From: a bacterium
GTDB lineage: Bacteria > Planctomycetota > J058 > JACQDU01
Reading direction: 5' to 3'
Length of the DNA stretch: 15,822 nucleotides
NCBI GenBank assembly: GCA_016200955.1
Contig: JACQDU010000337.1
Span: 1 to 15,822 of the forward strand
Positions within the stretch are counted from its first letter, which is position 1; each line of letters starts with the position of its first letter. The notes beneath the pieces were generated by a model. The model worked only from the letters and a program-made list of their open reading frames with translations. It had not been told where the DNA came from and searched no databases. The translations under genes and the position numbers were made by a program. Shown here piece by piece: positions 7,341 to 14,385 of this stretch.

Positions 7341-7423
7341 GCCGCAGAGGCGCAGAGAACGCTGAGTCCCGCAGAGCAGGGAGAATCCTCTGCGTACCTC
7401 CCGTCCTCTGCGCGTCTGCGGTC
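7341..7423. repeat. Imperfect hairpin of CGCAGAG-type octamers (element 3)
   Basis: The left arm (about 7341-7376) contains repeated CGCAGAG units at 8-10 base spacing. The right arm (about 7387-7422) contains the inverted CTCTGCG pattern. CCGCAGA, GCGCAGAG and CGCAGAG blocks match between arms with mismatches in between. The stem lies 23 bases beyond the carboxyltransferase stop and is followed by a moderately T-rich stretch. Its unit, close to ACGCAGAG, fits the ACRCRRAG pattern of the other two elements. It may attenuate transcription between the beta subunit and the rest of the carboxylase cluster. Confidence 0.75.
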
Positions 7424-7447
7424 CCATTCTTCTCGAGACAAACCTTG

Positions 7448-7590
7448 GCACGCGCGTGCTCCCTCGTAGGACGAGCGTTCCCTCGACGGGAACGAGCGCG
7501 CCCACGCCCTGGAGGCTTGGTCTTGGGCCCGGGAGACTCCTCCGTGGGGCCGGTCCAGGTCTCCTCACTGGAAGGGCGCGTGTTCCCTCG
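7448..7590. repeat. Short GYGYTCCCTCG repeats and small palindromes in the carboxylase intergenic region
   Basis: Three near-copies of an 11-mer occur: GTGCTCCCTCG (7456-7466), GCGTTCCCTCG (7475-7485) and GTGTTCCCTCG (7580-7590). The first overlaps a perfect 12-bp palindrome, GCACGCGCGTGC (7448-7459). The second forms a 7-bp hairpin, CGTTCCC-N5-GGGAACG (7476-7494). No gene is supported between 7424 and 7698 on either strand. The function is unknown; this could be a degraded repeat element or regulatory DNA for the downstream unit. Confidence 0.45.
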
Positions 7591-7660
7591 GTCGGGACGG
7601 CTCTCCGGGTCGCGGGGAGACGTGTTCCACCGCCCGTCACAAATCGGCCCGCAAGTTTAG

Positions 7661-7666
7661 TAATCT
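7661..7666 (+). promoter_or_regulatory. Possible promoter -10 region for the small-protein/biotin carboxylase unit
   Basis: TTTAGTAATCT (7656-7666) is the most AT-rich patch in the 380-base gap, and TAATCT can serve as a -10 hexamer. CACAAA at 7638-7643, with a 17-base spacer, is a poor -35. Just downstream is a perfect 10-bp palindrome CTTTCGAAAG (7678-7687), followed by the purine-rich Shine-Dalgarno of the next gene. Confidence 0.3.
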
Positions 7667-7698
7667 CGAGGCTTACGCTTTCGAAAGAAGGGGGAGAC

Positions 7699-8022
7699 AT
7701 GCAGATCCACATCCCGAAAGACCGGGACGTGCTCATCGCGCTCGGTGATGCCATCCGTACGAAGAATTCCAAGCTCGGGAAGAGGCACGGCGTGCGCGTT
7801 CCTTCGAACGTCCTCAAGGAAATGCGAGCCACCTTGAGCCAGATCCGCGGATCCGCCAATAGGATCAACAAGCTCCGCGATCAGGCGAACGAGCTCGCGA
7901 AGAAGATCGCTCCTCACGTGAAGAAGCTCGAGTCTCACGTGAGGACGTCGGGGCAGGTCCTCTCGAAGATGCTCAAGGACAAGGAAAAGGTGAAGGACTG
8001 GGGCTTCGAGTTCAGGAAGTGA
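7699..8022 (+). CDS. Small basic helical protein in the carboxylase cluster (unknown)
   Basis: I do not recognise this 107-residue protein. The ATG at 7699 has a strong AAGGGGGAG Shine-Dalgarno sequence. The protein is rich in Lys and Arg. After a short N-terminal segment (MQIHIPKDRD) it is predicted to be almost wholly helical, with heptad-like spacing from about 37 to 100 suggesting a coiled coil or helical hairpin, then ends WGFEFRK. It has no signal peptide or membrane segment. The stop is four bases before the biotin carboxylase ATG, so the two are probably cotranscribed and perhaps translationally coupled. Its codons are slightly less G/C-ending than those of its neighbours. Actinobacterial acyl-CoA carboxylases carry a small epsilon subunit encoded nearby; an analogous role is a hypothesis from position only. 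Confidence 0.85.
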   Translation: MQIHIPKDRDVLIALGDAIRTKNSKLGKRHGVRVPSNVLKEMRATLSQIRGSANRINKLRDQANELAKKIAPHVKKLESHVRTSGQVLSKMLKDKEKVKDWGFEFRK

Positions 8023-8026
8023 GAGC

Positions 8027-9436
8027 ATGCTCAAGAAGGTCCTCATAGCGAACCGCGGCGAGATCGCGATCCGCGTCGCCCGGGCGTGCCGCGAGATGGG
8101 GATCGCGTCCGTCGCCGTCTACTCGACGGCCGACCGGAACGCGCTCCACGTGAGAGCGGCCGACGAGGCCCACGAGATCGGCCCGCCCGAGCCGCGCTCG
8201 AGCTACCTCGACGGAGCGAAGCTCGTCTCGGTGGCGAAGAAGACGGGAGCCGACGCCGTGCACCCGGGCTACGGCTTCCTCTCCGAGAACGCGGCGTTCG
8301 CGAAGGAGGTCGAGGAAGCCGGCCTCACGTGGATCGGGCCGCCGTCCGGGGCGATCGCGAAGCTCGGGAACAAGCTTGAGGCGAGGAAGACGGCGAAGGC
8401 CCTCGGGATCCCGACGATCCCCGGGAGCGACGGCCCCGTCGAGGGAGACAGCGTCCGCGCGGCCGCTCGCGCCGCGGGCTTCCCCGTGATGCTCAAGGCG
8501 GCCTCGGGCGGCGGCGGGAAAGGGATCCGCACGGTTCGCGACGAGGCCGACCTCGTGCGCGAGCTCGAGCGAGCGCGAGGCGAGGCCCAGAGCTCCTTCG
8601 GCTCGTCGGCCGTCTTCGTCGAGAAGTCGATCTTCCCCGCGAGGCACATCGAGGTCCAGGTCCTCGCCGACTCCCGCGGGAACGTCGTCCACCTGGGAGA
8701 ACGCGAGTGCTCGCTCCAGAGGCGCCACCAGAAGATCGTCGAGGAGTCGCCCTCGCCCGTCGTGACGCCCGAGGTCCGCGCGCGGCTGGGCGAGTGCGCC
8801 GTGCGCCTCGCGAAGCACGCGGGATATCGCAGCGCCGGGACGGTCGAGTTCCTCGTGGACGCGGAGCTGCGCTTCTTCCTCCTCGAGATGAACACGCGCC
8901 TCCAGGTCGAGCTCTCCGTGAAGCAAGAAGACGTTCACGCGAGAGGAGCCGCGATCGAGCTCCGCGTGACGGCCGAGGATCCCTTCCAGGGCTTCGCTCC
9001 GAGCGCTGGGACCGTGCGCGGCCTCCAGCTCCCGGGAGGCGCCTTCACGAGAGTCGACACCGCTCTCGAGGCGGGAGCGGAGGTCTCTCTCTTCTACGAT
9101 CCTCTCCTCGCGAAGCTGATCGTCTGGGCCGAGACGCGCGAGCGCGCGATCGACCGCCTCGCGCGAGCGGCCGCCGAGTTCCAGGTCGGGGGAGTGAGGA
9201 CGACGCTCCCGCTCGTGGCTCACCTCGCGCGCGACCCGGACTTCCGGGCGGCGAAGTTCCACACGACCTGGCTCGACGGCTTCGTCGCGAGGGCCGCGGC
9301 CGAGGCTCCGGGCGGCCTCGAGACGGCCGCTCTCGCCGCGGCGCTCGCGGCTCACGCGGACTCGAAGCGCGGCTCCGCTCCCGCGAGCGCTCCCGCTGCG
9401 GGGAGCTCGTGGGCCCACACCTGGAGGCCCAGGTGA
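8027..9436 (+). CDS. accC: Biotin carboxylase with a 24-residue gap in its catalytic core
   Basis: ATP-grasp biotin carboxylase, which carboxylates the biotin of the carrier protein using ATP and bicarbonate. It has 469 residues. Family features are clear: KVLIANRGEIA (4-14), HPGYGFLSEN (79-88), glycine-rich loop KAASGGGGKGIR (157-168), ERECSLQRRHQK (225-236) and EMNTRLQVE (287-295), including metal ligands E287 and N289, R291 and catalytic E295. In E. coli AccC, as I recall it, E296 is followed by HPVTE and 19 more residues before LSIKQEE. Here E295 runs straight into LSVKQED, a clean in-frame loss of 24 residues, and R313 then corresponds to E. coli R338. Everything downstream remains in frame and looks normal. 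A C-terminal Ala-rich tail ending WAHTWRPR resembles the linker of fused alpha subunits. The stop overlaps the carrier-protein GTG. Confidence 0.9.
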   Translation: MLKKVLIANRGEIAIRVARACREMGIASVAVYSTADRNALHVRAADEAHEIGPPEPRSSYLDGAKLVSVAKKTGADAVHPGYGFLSENAAFAKEVEEAGLTWIGPPSGAIAKLGNKLEARKTAKALGIPTIPGSDGPVEGDSVRAAARAAGFPVMLKAASGGGGKGIRTVRDEADLVRELERARGEAQSSFGSSAVFVEKSIFPARHIEVQVLADSRGNVVHLGERECSLQRRHQKIVEESPSPVVTPEVRARLGECAVRLAKHAGYRSAGTVEFLVDAELRFFLLEMNTRLQVELSVKQEDVHARGAAIELRVTAEDPFQGFAPSAGTVRGLQLPGGAFTRVDTALEAGAEVSLFYDPLLAKLIVWAETRERAIDRLARAAAEFQVGGVRTTLPLVAHLARDPDFRAAKFHTTWLDGFVARAAAEAPGGLETAALAAALAAHADSKRGSAPASAPAAGSSWAHTWRPR

Positions 9437-9969
9437 GATATCGCGTCACGGTTCAAGGCCGGTCGTTCGACGTGATCGTCGTCGAGAGCCAGGACGGCCT
9501 CGTCGCCGCTCTCGTCTCGGAGGGCAAGGAGCCCGCCTTCGAGCGAGTCTCCCTCTCCTCGCGCGGCGGTCTCACGGTCCTTTCCCGGGAGAACGCGAGC
9601 GAGACGCTCTCTCTCTCCGGCTCGCCGGAAGAAGAAGGCGTCTACCACGTGAGCCAGGGAGGCGGCCGCCCGCTCCGCTGCGAGGTCGAGGACGAGCGCC
9701 GCCTCCTCGCGCGAGCGGCCGGAGGAGCCTCTCGCGCCGCGCGCACGGGCCCTCGCGTGATCCGCAGCATCATGCCCGGGATCATCGTGAAGGTCCTCGC
9801 CGCTCCCGGGGCTTCCGTGGCCGCGAAGGACCCTCTCCTCATCGTCGAGGCCATGAAGATGCAGAACGAGATCCGCTGCGAGGAAGCCGGAGTCATCGCG
9901 AAGGTCCACGTCCAGCCCGGCCAGTCCGTCGCCGCCGGCGCTCCTCTCGTGGAGCTCTCGCCGGCCTGA
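9433..9969 (+). CDS. Biotin carboxyl carrier protein of the acyl-CoA carboxylase
   Basis: Carrier subunit of 178 residues that shuttles carboxybiotin between the biotin carboxylase and the carboxyltransferase. The C-terminal biotinyl domain (about 110-178) has the classic VEAMKMQNEI motif with biotinylated K142, preceded by SIMPGIIVKV. The N-terminal 100 residues (RYRVTVQGRSFDVIVVES onward) are beta-rich and resemble the BT-type linker domain that follows biotin carboxylase in fused PccA/MccA alpha subunits. The GTG start at 9433 overlaps the upstream TGA as GTGA, with GGAGG at 9423-9427 inside the upstream gene, so translation is coupled. Together with biotin carboxylase it amounts to one alpha chain encoded in two pieces. 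Confidence 0.93.
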   Translation: MRYRVTVQGRSFDVIVVESQDGLVAALVSEGKEPAFERVSLSSRGGLTVLSRENASETLSLSGSPEEEGVYHVSQGGGRPLRCEVEDERRLLARAAGGASRAARTGPRVIRSIMPGIIVKVLAAPGASVAAKDPLLIVEAMKMQNEIRCEEAGVIAKVHVQPGQSVAAGAPLVELSPA

Positions 9970-9983
9970 GGGGGACTTGCTGC

Positions 9984-10064
9984 GAGGCCCGGATGCTGCG
10001 TCTCTCCCTCCCTAGCGGTGCCTGCGGCACCGCGTCGGTCGGTCGTTCCTTGCCTCCGGGCCTC
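9984..10064. terminator. Nested hairpins between convergent genes, possible bidirectional terminator
   Basis: A perfect 8-bp hairpin, GCGGTGCC (10015-10022) and GGCACCGC (10026-10033) with a 3-nt loop, is enclosed by a 9-bp outer stem GAGGCCCGG (9984-9992) and CCGGGCCTC (10056-10064). It lies in the 156-bp gap between the carrier-protein stop and the stop of the oppositely oriented lipoprotein gene. There is no long T-run on either side, so classical intrinsic termination is uncertain. Confidence 0.4.
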
Positions 10065-10125
10065 TCGCGGCGTCCCTCGAGAACCTGGCCTGGCAGATCC
10101 CCTTTCGGAGGTCGACGATTCCAAT

Positions 10126-10629
10126 CTAGTTCGGCCAGTCCTCGATCTTGCCGCCGAATTCTTCCAGGAAGCGCTCCCTGAGCCTCGCCGCGGCGCGAGC
10201 GTCCTTGTCGTGCTCGTAGATCTTCTTCAAGAGGAGCGAGGCCTCGCGGTAGTCGGGATTCTCGTGGTAGCTCCGAGGGTCGGAGGCGATCGTCGCGATG
10301 ACCTCCTCGAGCATGCGCCGAGCGGGCTCGAGCTTGCCACGCGCGAGGTGAACGCGCCCGAGCGCGAGCGCCGGCCTCGTCGCGCGGTAAGGAGGCAGGA
10401 GAGCGACCGCCGCTCCGTAGTCCTCGACGGCGCGGTCGAGCTCGCCTTGCCTCTCGTCGATCTCGCCCAGCTCGTAGAAGGCCCACGGGTCCTTGTTGCC
10501 GGCGTCGGCGAGCCGCTTCTCGAGCCGCGTCCTCCGAGCATCGTCGCCCTCGGGTCTGGGCGCGGGCTCGGGATCGCCGCACCCGAGAATCGATGCGAGG
10601 AGAACGGCCGCGAGGACGCGAGCTCTCAT
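10126..10629 (-). CDS. TPR-containing lipoprotein
   Basis: Predicted lipoprotein of 167 residues. The start MRARVLAAVLLASILGC gives a short positive N-region, a hydrophobic core and a lipobox with acylated C17, followed by a Pro/acidic linker. Residues about 47-160 form helical repeats of TPR type (DPWAFYELGEIDERQGELDRA, with related spacing in LALGRVHLARGKLEPARRML and EASLLLKKIYEHDKDARAA). It is probably membrane-anchored outside the cytoplasm and acts in protein-protein interaction; no specific partner is evident. The ATG at 10629 overlaps the hisH stop as ATGA, so it is translationally coupled to hisH although no metabolic link is obvious. The longer open frame upstream is a shadow of hisH. 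Confidence 0.85.
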   Translation of the reverse strand: MRARVLAAVLLASILGCGDPEPAPRPEGDDARRTRLEKRLADAGNKDPWAFYELGEIDERQGELDRAVEDYGAAVALLPPYRATRPALALGRVHLARGKLEPARRMLEEVIATIASDPRSYHENPDYREASLLLKKIYEHDKDARAAARLRERFLEEFGGKIEDWPN

Positions 10630-11249
10630 GAGGCGAGGAAGTTCGCGAGGAGAGCGAGCCCCTCGGGGCCCGACTTCTCCGGATGGAACTGCGCGGCGAA
10701 GACGTTCCCTCGCTCGGCGGCGCAGCAGTAATCGACCCCGTAGTCGCTCGTGGCCGCGGAGACGTCCGGCTCCTCGGGCACGGGGAAGAAGCTGTGCACG
10801 AAGTAGAAGGAGGAGCCCGCCTCGATCCCGCGGAAGAGGCGCGAGCCCTCGCGCGGACGCACGGTGTTCCACCCGATCTGCGGGACCTTGAGCCGCTCGC
10901 CCGAGGGCGTCTTCTCGGAGAAGCGGCGGCAGGCTCCCTTGAAGATGCCGATGCCTTTCTCCCCCGGAGTCTCCGCGCTCGAGTCGAAGAAGATCTGCAT
11001 GCCGATGCAGACGCCGATCACGGGCACGCCGCGGGCCACGGCGTCCTGGATCGCCTGATCGACGCCGCGCTTCCTCACCTCGCGCATGGCCGCTCCGAAG
11101 GCGCCGACTCCCGGGACGACGACGCGCGCGGCCTCGGAGACGGCCTCGGGCGTCGTGACGATCTCGGGCGCGCCTCCCACGTTCCTGAGAGCCTTGACCA
11201 TGGAGGCGACGTTCCCGGCGCCGAAGTCCACGACGACGAGCGAGGTCAT
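10626..11249 (-). CDS. hisH: Imidazole glycerol phosphate synthase glutaminase subunit
   Basis: Class I glutamine amidotransferase subunit that releases ammonia from glutamine and passes it to HisF in histidine biosynthesis. It has 207 residues, the normal length. Visible signatures are VVDFGAGNVASM at the N-terminus, VVPGVGAFG for the oxyanion region, nucleophile C81 in GVCIGMQIFFDSSAE, FYFVHSFFP, and the catalytic H189/E191 pair in QFHPEKSG. It is first in a two-gene minus-strand unit with the TPR lipoprotein. hisF and hisA are not beside it, so its partner is encoded elsewhere. A role with a specialised HisF homologue, as in some surface-sugar pathways, cannot be excluded. Confidence 0.95.
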   Translation of the reverse strand: MTSLVVVDFGAGNVASMVKALRNVGGAPEIVTTPEAVSEAARVVVPGVGAFGAAMREVRKRGVDQAIQDAVARGVPVIGVCIGMQIFFDSSAETPGEKGIGIFKGACRRFSEKTPSGERLKVPQIGWNTVRPREGSRLFRGIEAGSSFYFVHSFFPVPEEPDVSAATSDYGVDYCCAAERGNVFAAQFHPEKSGPEGLALLANFLAS

Positions 11250-11329
11250 GTGCGGCGCGAAGTTCTCACAGGGAGCGCCGGGAGTCCAGCCCGTCCGTGG
11301 AAGACCGGGCCTACTTCGGAACGGCGCGG

Positions 11330-11358
11330 TGGACAGGTCGCGCGCGTTTCGGTAGGAA
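11330..11358 (+). promoter_or_regulatory. Sigma-70-like promoter for the RND/MMPL transporter
   Basis: TGGACA (11330-11335, five of six matches to TTGACA) is separated by exactly 17 bases from TAGGAA (11353-11358). Initiation would fall near 11365, immediately before a GGGGGAG Shine-Dalgarno sequence (11368-11374) and the GTG at 11378. This supports the chosen start of the transporter. It lies in the divergent gap with hisH. Confidence 0.5.
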
Positions 11359-11377
11359 GTTTGCCCTGGGGGAGTGC

Positions 11378-14347
11378 GTGGCCGACGAAAGACCGCGCGA
11401 TGAGAGCCTGGCGCCCGCGGCGTCCTCGGGCGTCACCGGCCAGACGGGCACGACCGCCGCGGAGCGCTTCACCGCGGGCCTTGCCCGTTTCATCGTCCGC
11501 CACCCGCAGACGGTGATCGCGCTCGCCGCGATCCTCACCGTGCTCGCCTCGGTCTTCGCCTGGTTCCACCTCACGCTCGACACCGACCGGAACCGGCTCA
11601 TCGGCGAGAACCTCCCCTACAACCAGCGCTACATAGCTCTCGAGAAGGAATTCGGCGACCTCGCGGCGCTCACGGTCGTCGTCGAGGCGAGGTCGCGCAA
11701 GCGCGCCCAGGAGTTCGCGCTCGACCTCGACGCGGCGTGCTCGAAGGACGCGGAGAACTTCGGTCCGATCTTCTACCGCGTCGACCTCGACCGCCTGAAG
11801 GGGCACGTCCTCAAGCTCGCCCAGCTCGAGGACCTGAAGGAGCTCCGGACGACGCTCGAGGACGCGAAGCTCCCCGATCGCATGGCCGCGAAGGAGGGCA
11901 TGGGCGGCCTCTTCACGGGCCTCGGCGCTCACGTGAGACAGAGAGTCGAGTCGGGAGACGTGGACCGGGGCGAGGGCGGCGCCGACATGGGAGGGATCCT
12001 CTTCGGCGTCATCGACGGCGTCGAGGGCGCGCTCAGGAACGGGGCGCCTTACTCGACTCCCTGGGAAGGGAAAGTCGACGACGGCTGGGCCTGGGAGCCC
12101 GTGCCGCCCGAGGGCTCGCCGACCTCGCGCTACGGGCCCTCGGGAGCGCGGCTCATCGTGCTCATCCAGCCCGTCCCGCGGCCGGGCGTGGACACCGCGG
12201 AGCAGTCCGTCCACGCGCTCCGCGCTCTCCTCGACAATTACAAGAAGGACCCGAAGTGGGCCGACGTGGTCCTCGGCCTCACGGGAGGACCGGTCCTCGC
12301 CGTGGACGAGATGGAGACCTACCGGCGAGACGCGACGATCGCGACGGTCGTCGGTTTCTTCGCCGTGATCCTCCTGTTCATGATCTCGTTCAGGAGAGTC
12401 CTGGGGCCTCTCTGCGCGGGGATCTGCCTCGCCATGGCGATCGCGTTCACGCTCGCCTTCGCGGCGATCTGGCCCGGGCACCTGAACCTGATCTCGATCG
12501 TCTTCCTCGAGATCCTGATCGGCCTCGGGATCGACTTCGGCATCCACCTGATCTCGCGCTACGACGAGGAGAGGACCTACGGCATGGAGCCCGGGCCCGC
12601 GCTCGAAGCGGCGCTCGGGCTCACGGGGCGAGCTTCGGCCGCGGGAGCCATGACGACGGCGCTCGCCTTCATGGCGACGCTCCTCGCGGACTTCCGGGGA
12701 ATCCAGGAGTTCGGCGTGATCGCCGCGGTGGGAATCCTCTTCTGCCTCGCGACCATGCTCGTCGTCTTGCCCGCCATGATCGTCCTCGCCGACCGAGGGC
12801 GAGGCGGCATGAAGCGCCGGCCCCGCCCCGGCTTCGCCCGCACGCGAGGCGCGCTCGCGCTCGACCGCTGGTCGATCCACGACCCGTGGACTCTCGTCAT
12901 CGCGTGCGTCCTCCTGGGCTGGCTCGCGCTCACGGTCGCGGCGCTCAGGCTCCGCTACTCGGGGAACCTCCTCGAGCTCCAGGCGACCGGGCTCGAGAGC
13001 GTGAAGTACGCGAACGACCTCGTCCAGGGAGACACGATCGCGAACCTCGTCTGCGATTCGCCCGAGCAGCTCGAGCGCTACACCGCGAAGCTCCGCTCGC
13101 TCGAGCGGAGGATCGTGAAGAAGTACGAATGCCTCCCGGTCCAGCAGGAGGAGAAGCTCGCGGAGATCGCGAAGATCGGCTCGATCCTCGAATCCGTGCC
13201 GCCCGGAGGCGTCGGCGACGGGAAGGACAAGCCTCGCCCCGTCGAGGATCCGACGCCTCCCGCCGACGCCGTCGATGCGAGGAAGGCGCTCGAGAATTTC
13301 CGCGGCGGCGTGTCGGAGTTCGCGAGCGCGCTCAGGATCGCCGAGGACGAGGCCGGCAACTCCGGCCGCTCGGACGACGTGAGGGGGATCGAGCAGATCC
13401 TCAGGCGCCTCGACGCTCTCCTCGAGGCCGCGAACCCCGAAGCCCCCGATCCGCTCAAGCGCGCGCTCGGGCTGGTCGAGTTCGAGAAAGGCTTCCGCAA
13501 GGAGCTCTCGGACCTCATGGTCCGGCTCCGCCAGGAGTCGGCCTCGCCGAACAAGATCGGGCCCGACGACCTCCCCCCCGCGCTCCGCGATCGTTTCGTC
13601 GGGAAGTCGGGGAAGTTCCTGATCCACATCTATCCCGGTCAGAAGATCTTCGACGACAAGCCGCTCGAGGAGTTCATACGCACCATACGCAGCGTGCCCG
13701 AGTTCAAGGACGAGCTCACGGGAGTCCCGGTCCAGATCTACGAGACCGGGAAGCGCATGAAGGAAGGCTACGAGAAGGCCGGGCTCATCTCCTTCCTGTT
13801 CATCGCGCTCTACCTCCTCGTGCACTACCGGAGCTTCGCGCGCGCCGGGATCACGCTCGCCGCCCTCGTCGTCGGCGCCGCGATCGGCACCGGAGCGCTC
13901 GCCCTCAAGGGAGAGACGCTGAATCCGGCGAACATGCTCGCGATCCCGCTCACGCTGGGAATCGGCGTGTGCTACGCGATCCAGCTCGTCCACCGCCACC
14001 GCCAGGCCTACGCGCGGCCGTCGGTCGCGGGCCCGCAGCCCGTGATCGCGACGAGCACGGGGCGAGGCGTCGTCCTCTCCGCGGGCACGAACGTCGTCGG
14101 CTTCGGCGCGCTCGCGCTCGCGCAGCACCAGGGGACGGCGAGCATCGGGTGGGCGATCACGTTCGGCGTCCTCGGGTGCCTCGTGGCCGCGCTCTTCTTC
14201 CTGCCGGCGCTCCTCCGGATCTGGCAGGGACCGATCGTCGAGGTCGAGCTCAAGGGACAGCCCGGGCCGAAGATCGGCCCCGAGGGCAAGGTCGCTCGCC
14301 CGGGGCAGAACGGCGTGGACGTTGCTCCTCCGGCGATCTCGAGCTAG
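11378..14347 (+). CDS. RND/MMPL-family transporter, HpnN-like
   Basis: Inner-membrane RND-superfamily transporter of 989 residues. The fold is the usual duplicated one. TM1 is at about 45-65, then a large extracytoplasmic loop (66-319), TM2-6 (about 320-470), TM7 at 504-524, a second loop (525-800), and five closing TMs (about 803-950). The N-terminal loop opens LDTDRNRLIGENLPYNQ, like hopanoid-associated HpnN and other MMPL proteins. GLGIDFGIHLISRYDEE (TM4) and the matching TLGIGVCYAIQLVHRHRQ in the second half carry the family signatures. The second loop contains a charged helical stretch (about 565-725). Lipid or hydrophobic cargo is likely, but no hopanoid genes are visible. The GTG at 11378 is preferred over an upstream GTG at 11297 because of the promoter and GGGGGAG site. 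Confidence 0.88.
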   Translation: MADERPRDESLAPAASSGVTGQTGTTAAERFTAGLARFIVRHPQTVIALAAILTVLASVFAWFHLTLDTDRNRLIGENLPYNQRYIALEKEFGDLAALTVVVEARSRKRAQEFALDLDAACSKDAENFGPIFYRVDLDRLKGHVLKLAQLEDLKELRTTLEDAKLPDRMAAKEGMGGLFTGLGAHVRQRVESGDVDRGEGGADMGGILFGVIDGVEGALRNGAPYSTPWEGKVDDGWAWEPVPPEGSPTSRYGPSGARLIVLIQPVPRPGVDTAEQSVHALRALLDNYKKDPKWADVVLGLTGGPVLAVDEMETYRRDATIATVVGFFAVILLFMISFRRVLGPLCAGICLAMAIAFTLAFAAIWPGHLNLISIVFLEILIGLGIDFGIHLISRYDEERTYGMEPGPALEAALGLTGRASAAGAMTTALAFMATLLADFRGIQEFGVIAAVGILFCLATMLVVLPAMIVLADRGRGGMKRRPRPGFARTRGALALDRWSIHDPWTLVIACVLLGWLALTVAALRLRYSGNLLELQATGLESVKYANDLVQGDTIANLVCDSPEQLERYTAKLRSLERRIVKKYECLPVQQEEKLAEIAKIGSILESVPPGGVGDGKDKPRPVEDPTPPADAVDARKALENFRGGVSEFASALRIAEDEAGNSGRSDDVRGIEQILRRLDALLEAANPEAPDPLKRALGLVEFEKGFRKELSDLMVRLRQESASPNKIGPDDLPPALRDRFVGKSGKFLIHIYPGQKIFDDKPLEEFIRTIRSVPEFKDELTGVPVQIYETGKRMKEGYEKAGLISFLFIALYLLVHYRSFARAGITLAALVVGAAIGTGALALKGETLNPANMLAIPLTLGIGVCYAIQLVHRHRQAYARPSVAGPQPVIATSTGRGVVLSAGTNVVGFGALALAQHQGTASIGWAITFGVLGCLVAALFFLPALLRIWQGPIVEVELKGQPGPKIGPEGKVARPGQNGVDVAPPAISS

Positions 14348-14385
14348 AGACCTGCGCACCCCTGAGTCTTCGTCGCGAGTTCGCG

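Noticed and set aside
7176..7871. Minus-strand open frame over the carboxylase intergenic region
   Set aside because: It runs across two well-supported plus-strand genes and the repeat-rich gap. The translation has no domain features and no convincing start site.
9991..10012. Fourth octamer-type hairpin suggested by GCTGCGTCTCTCC
   Set aside because: Only a fragment resembling one arm is present, with no matching inverted array. The structure there is better described as the nested hairpin at 9984-10064.
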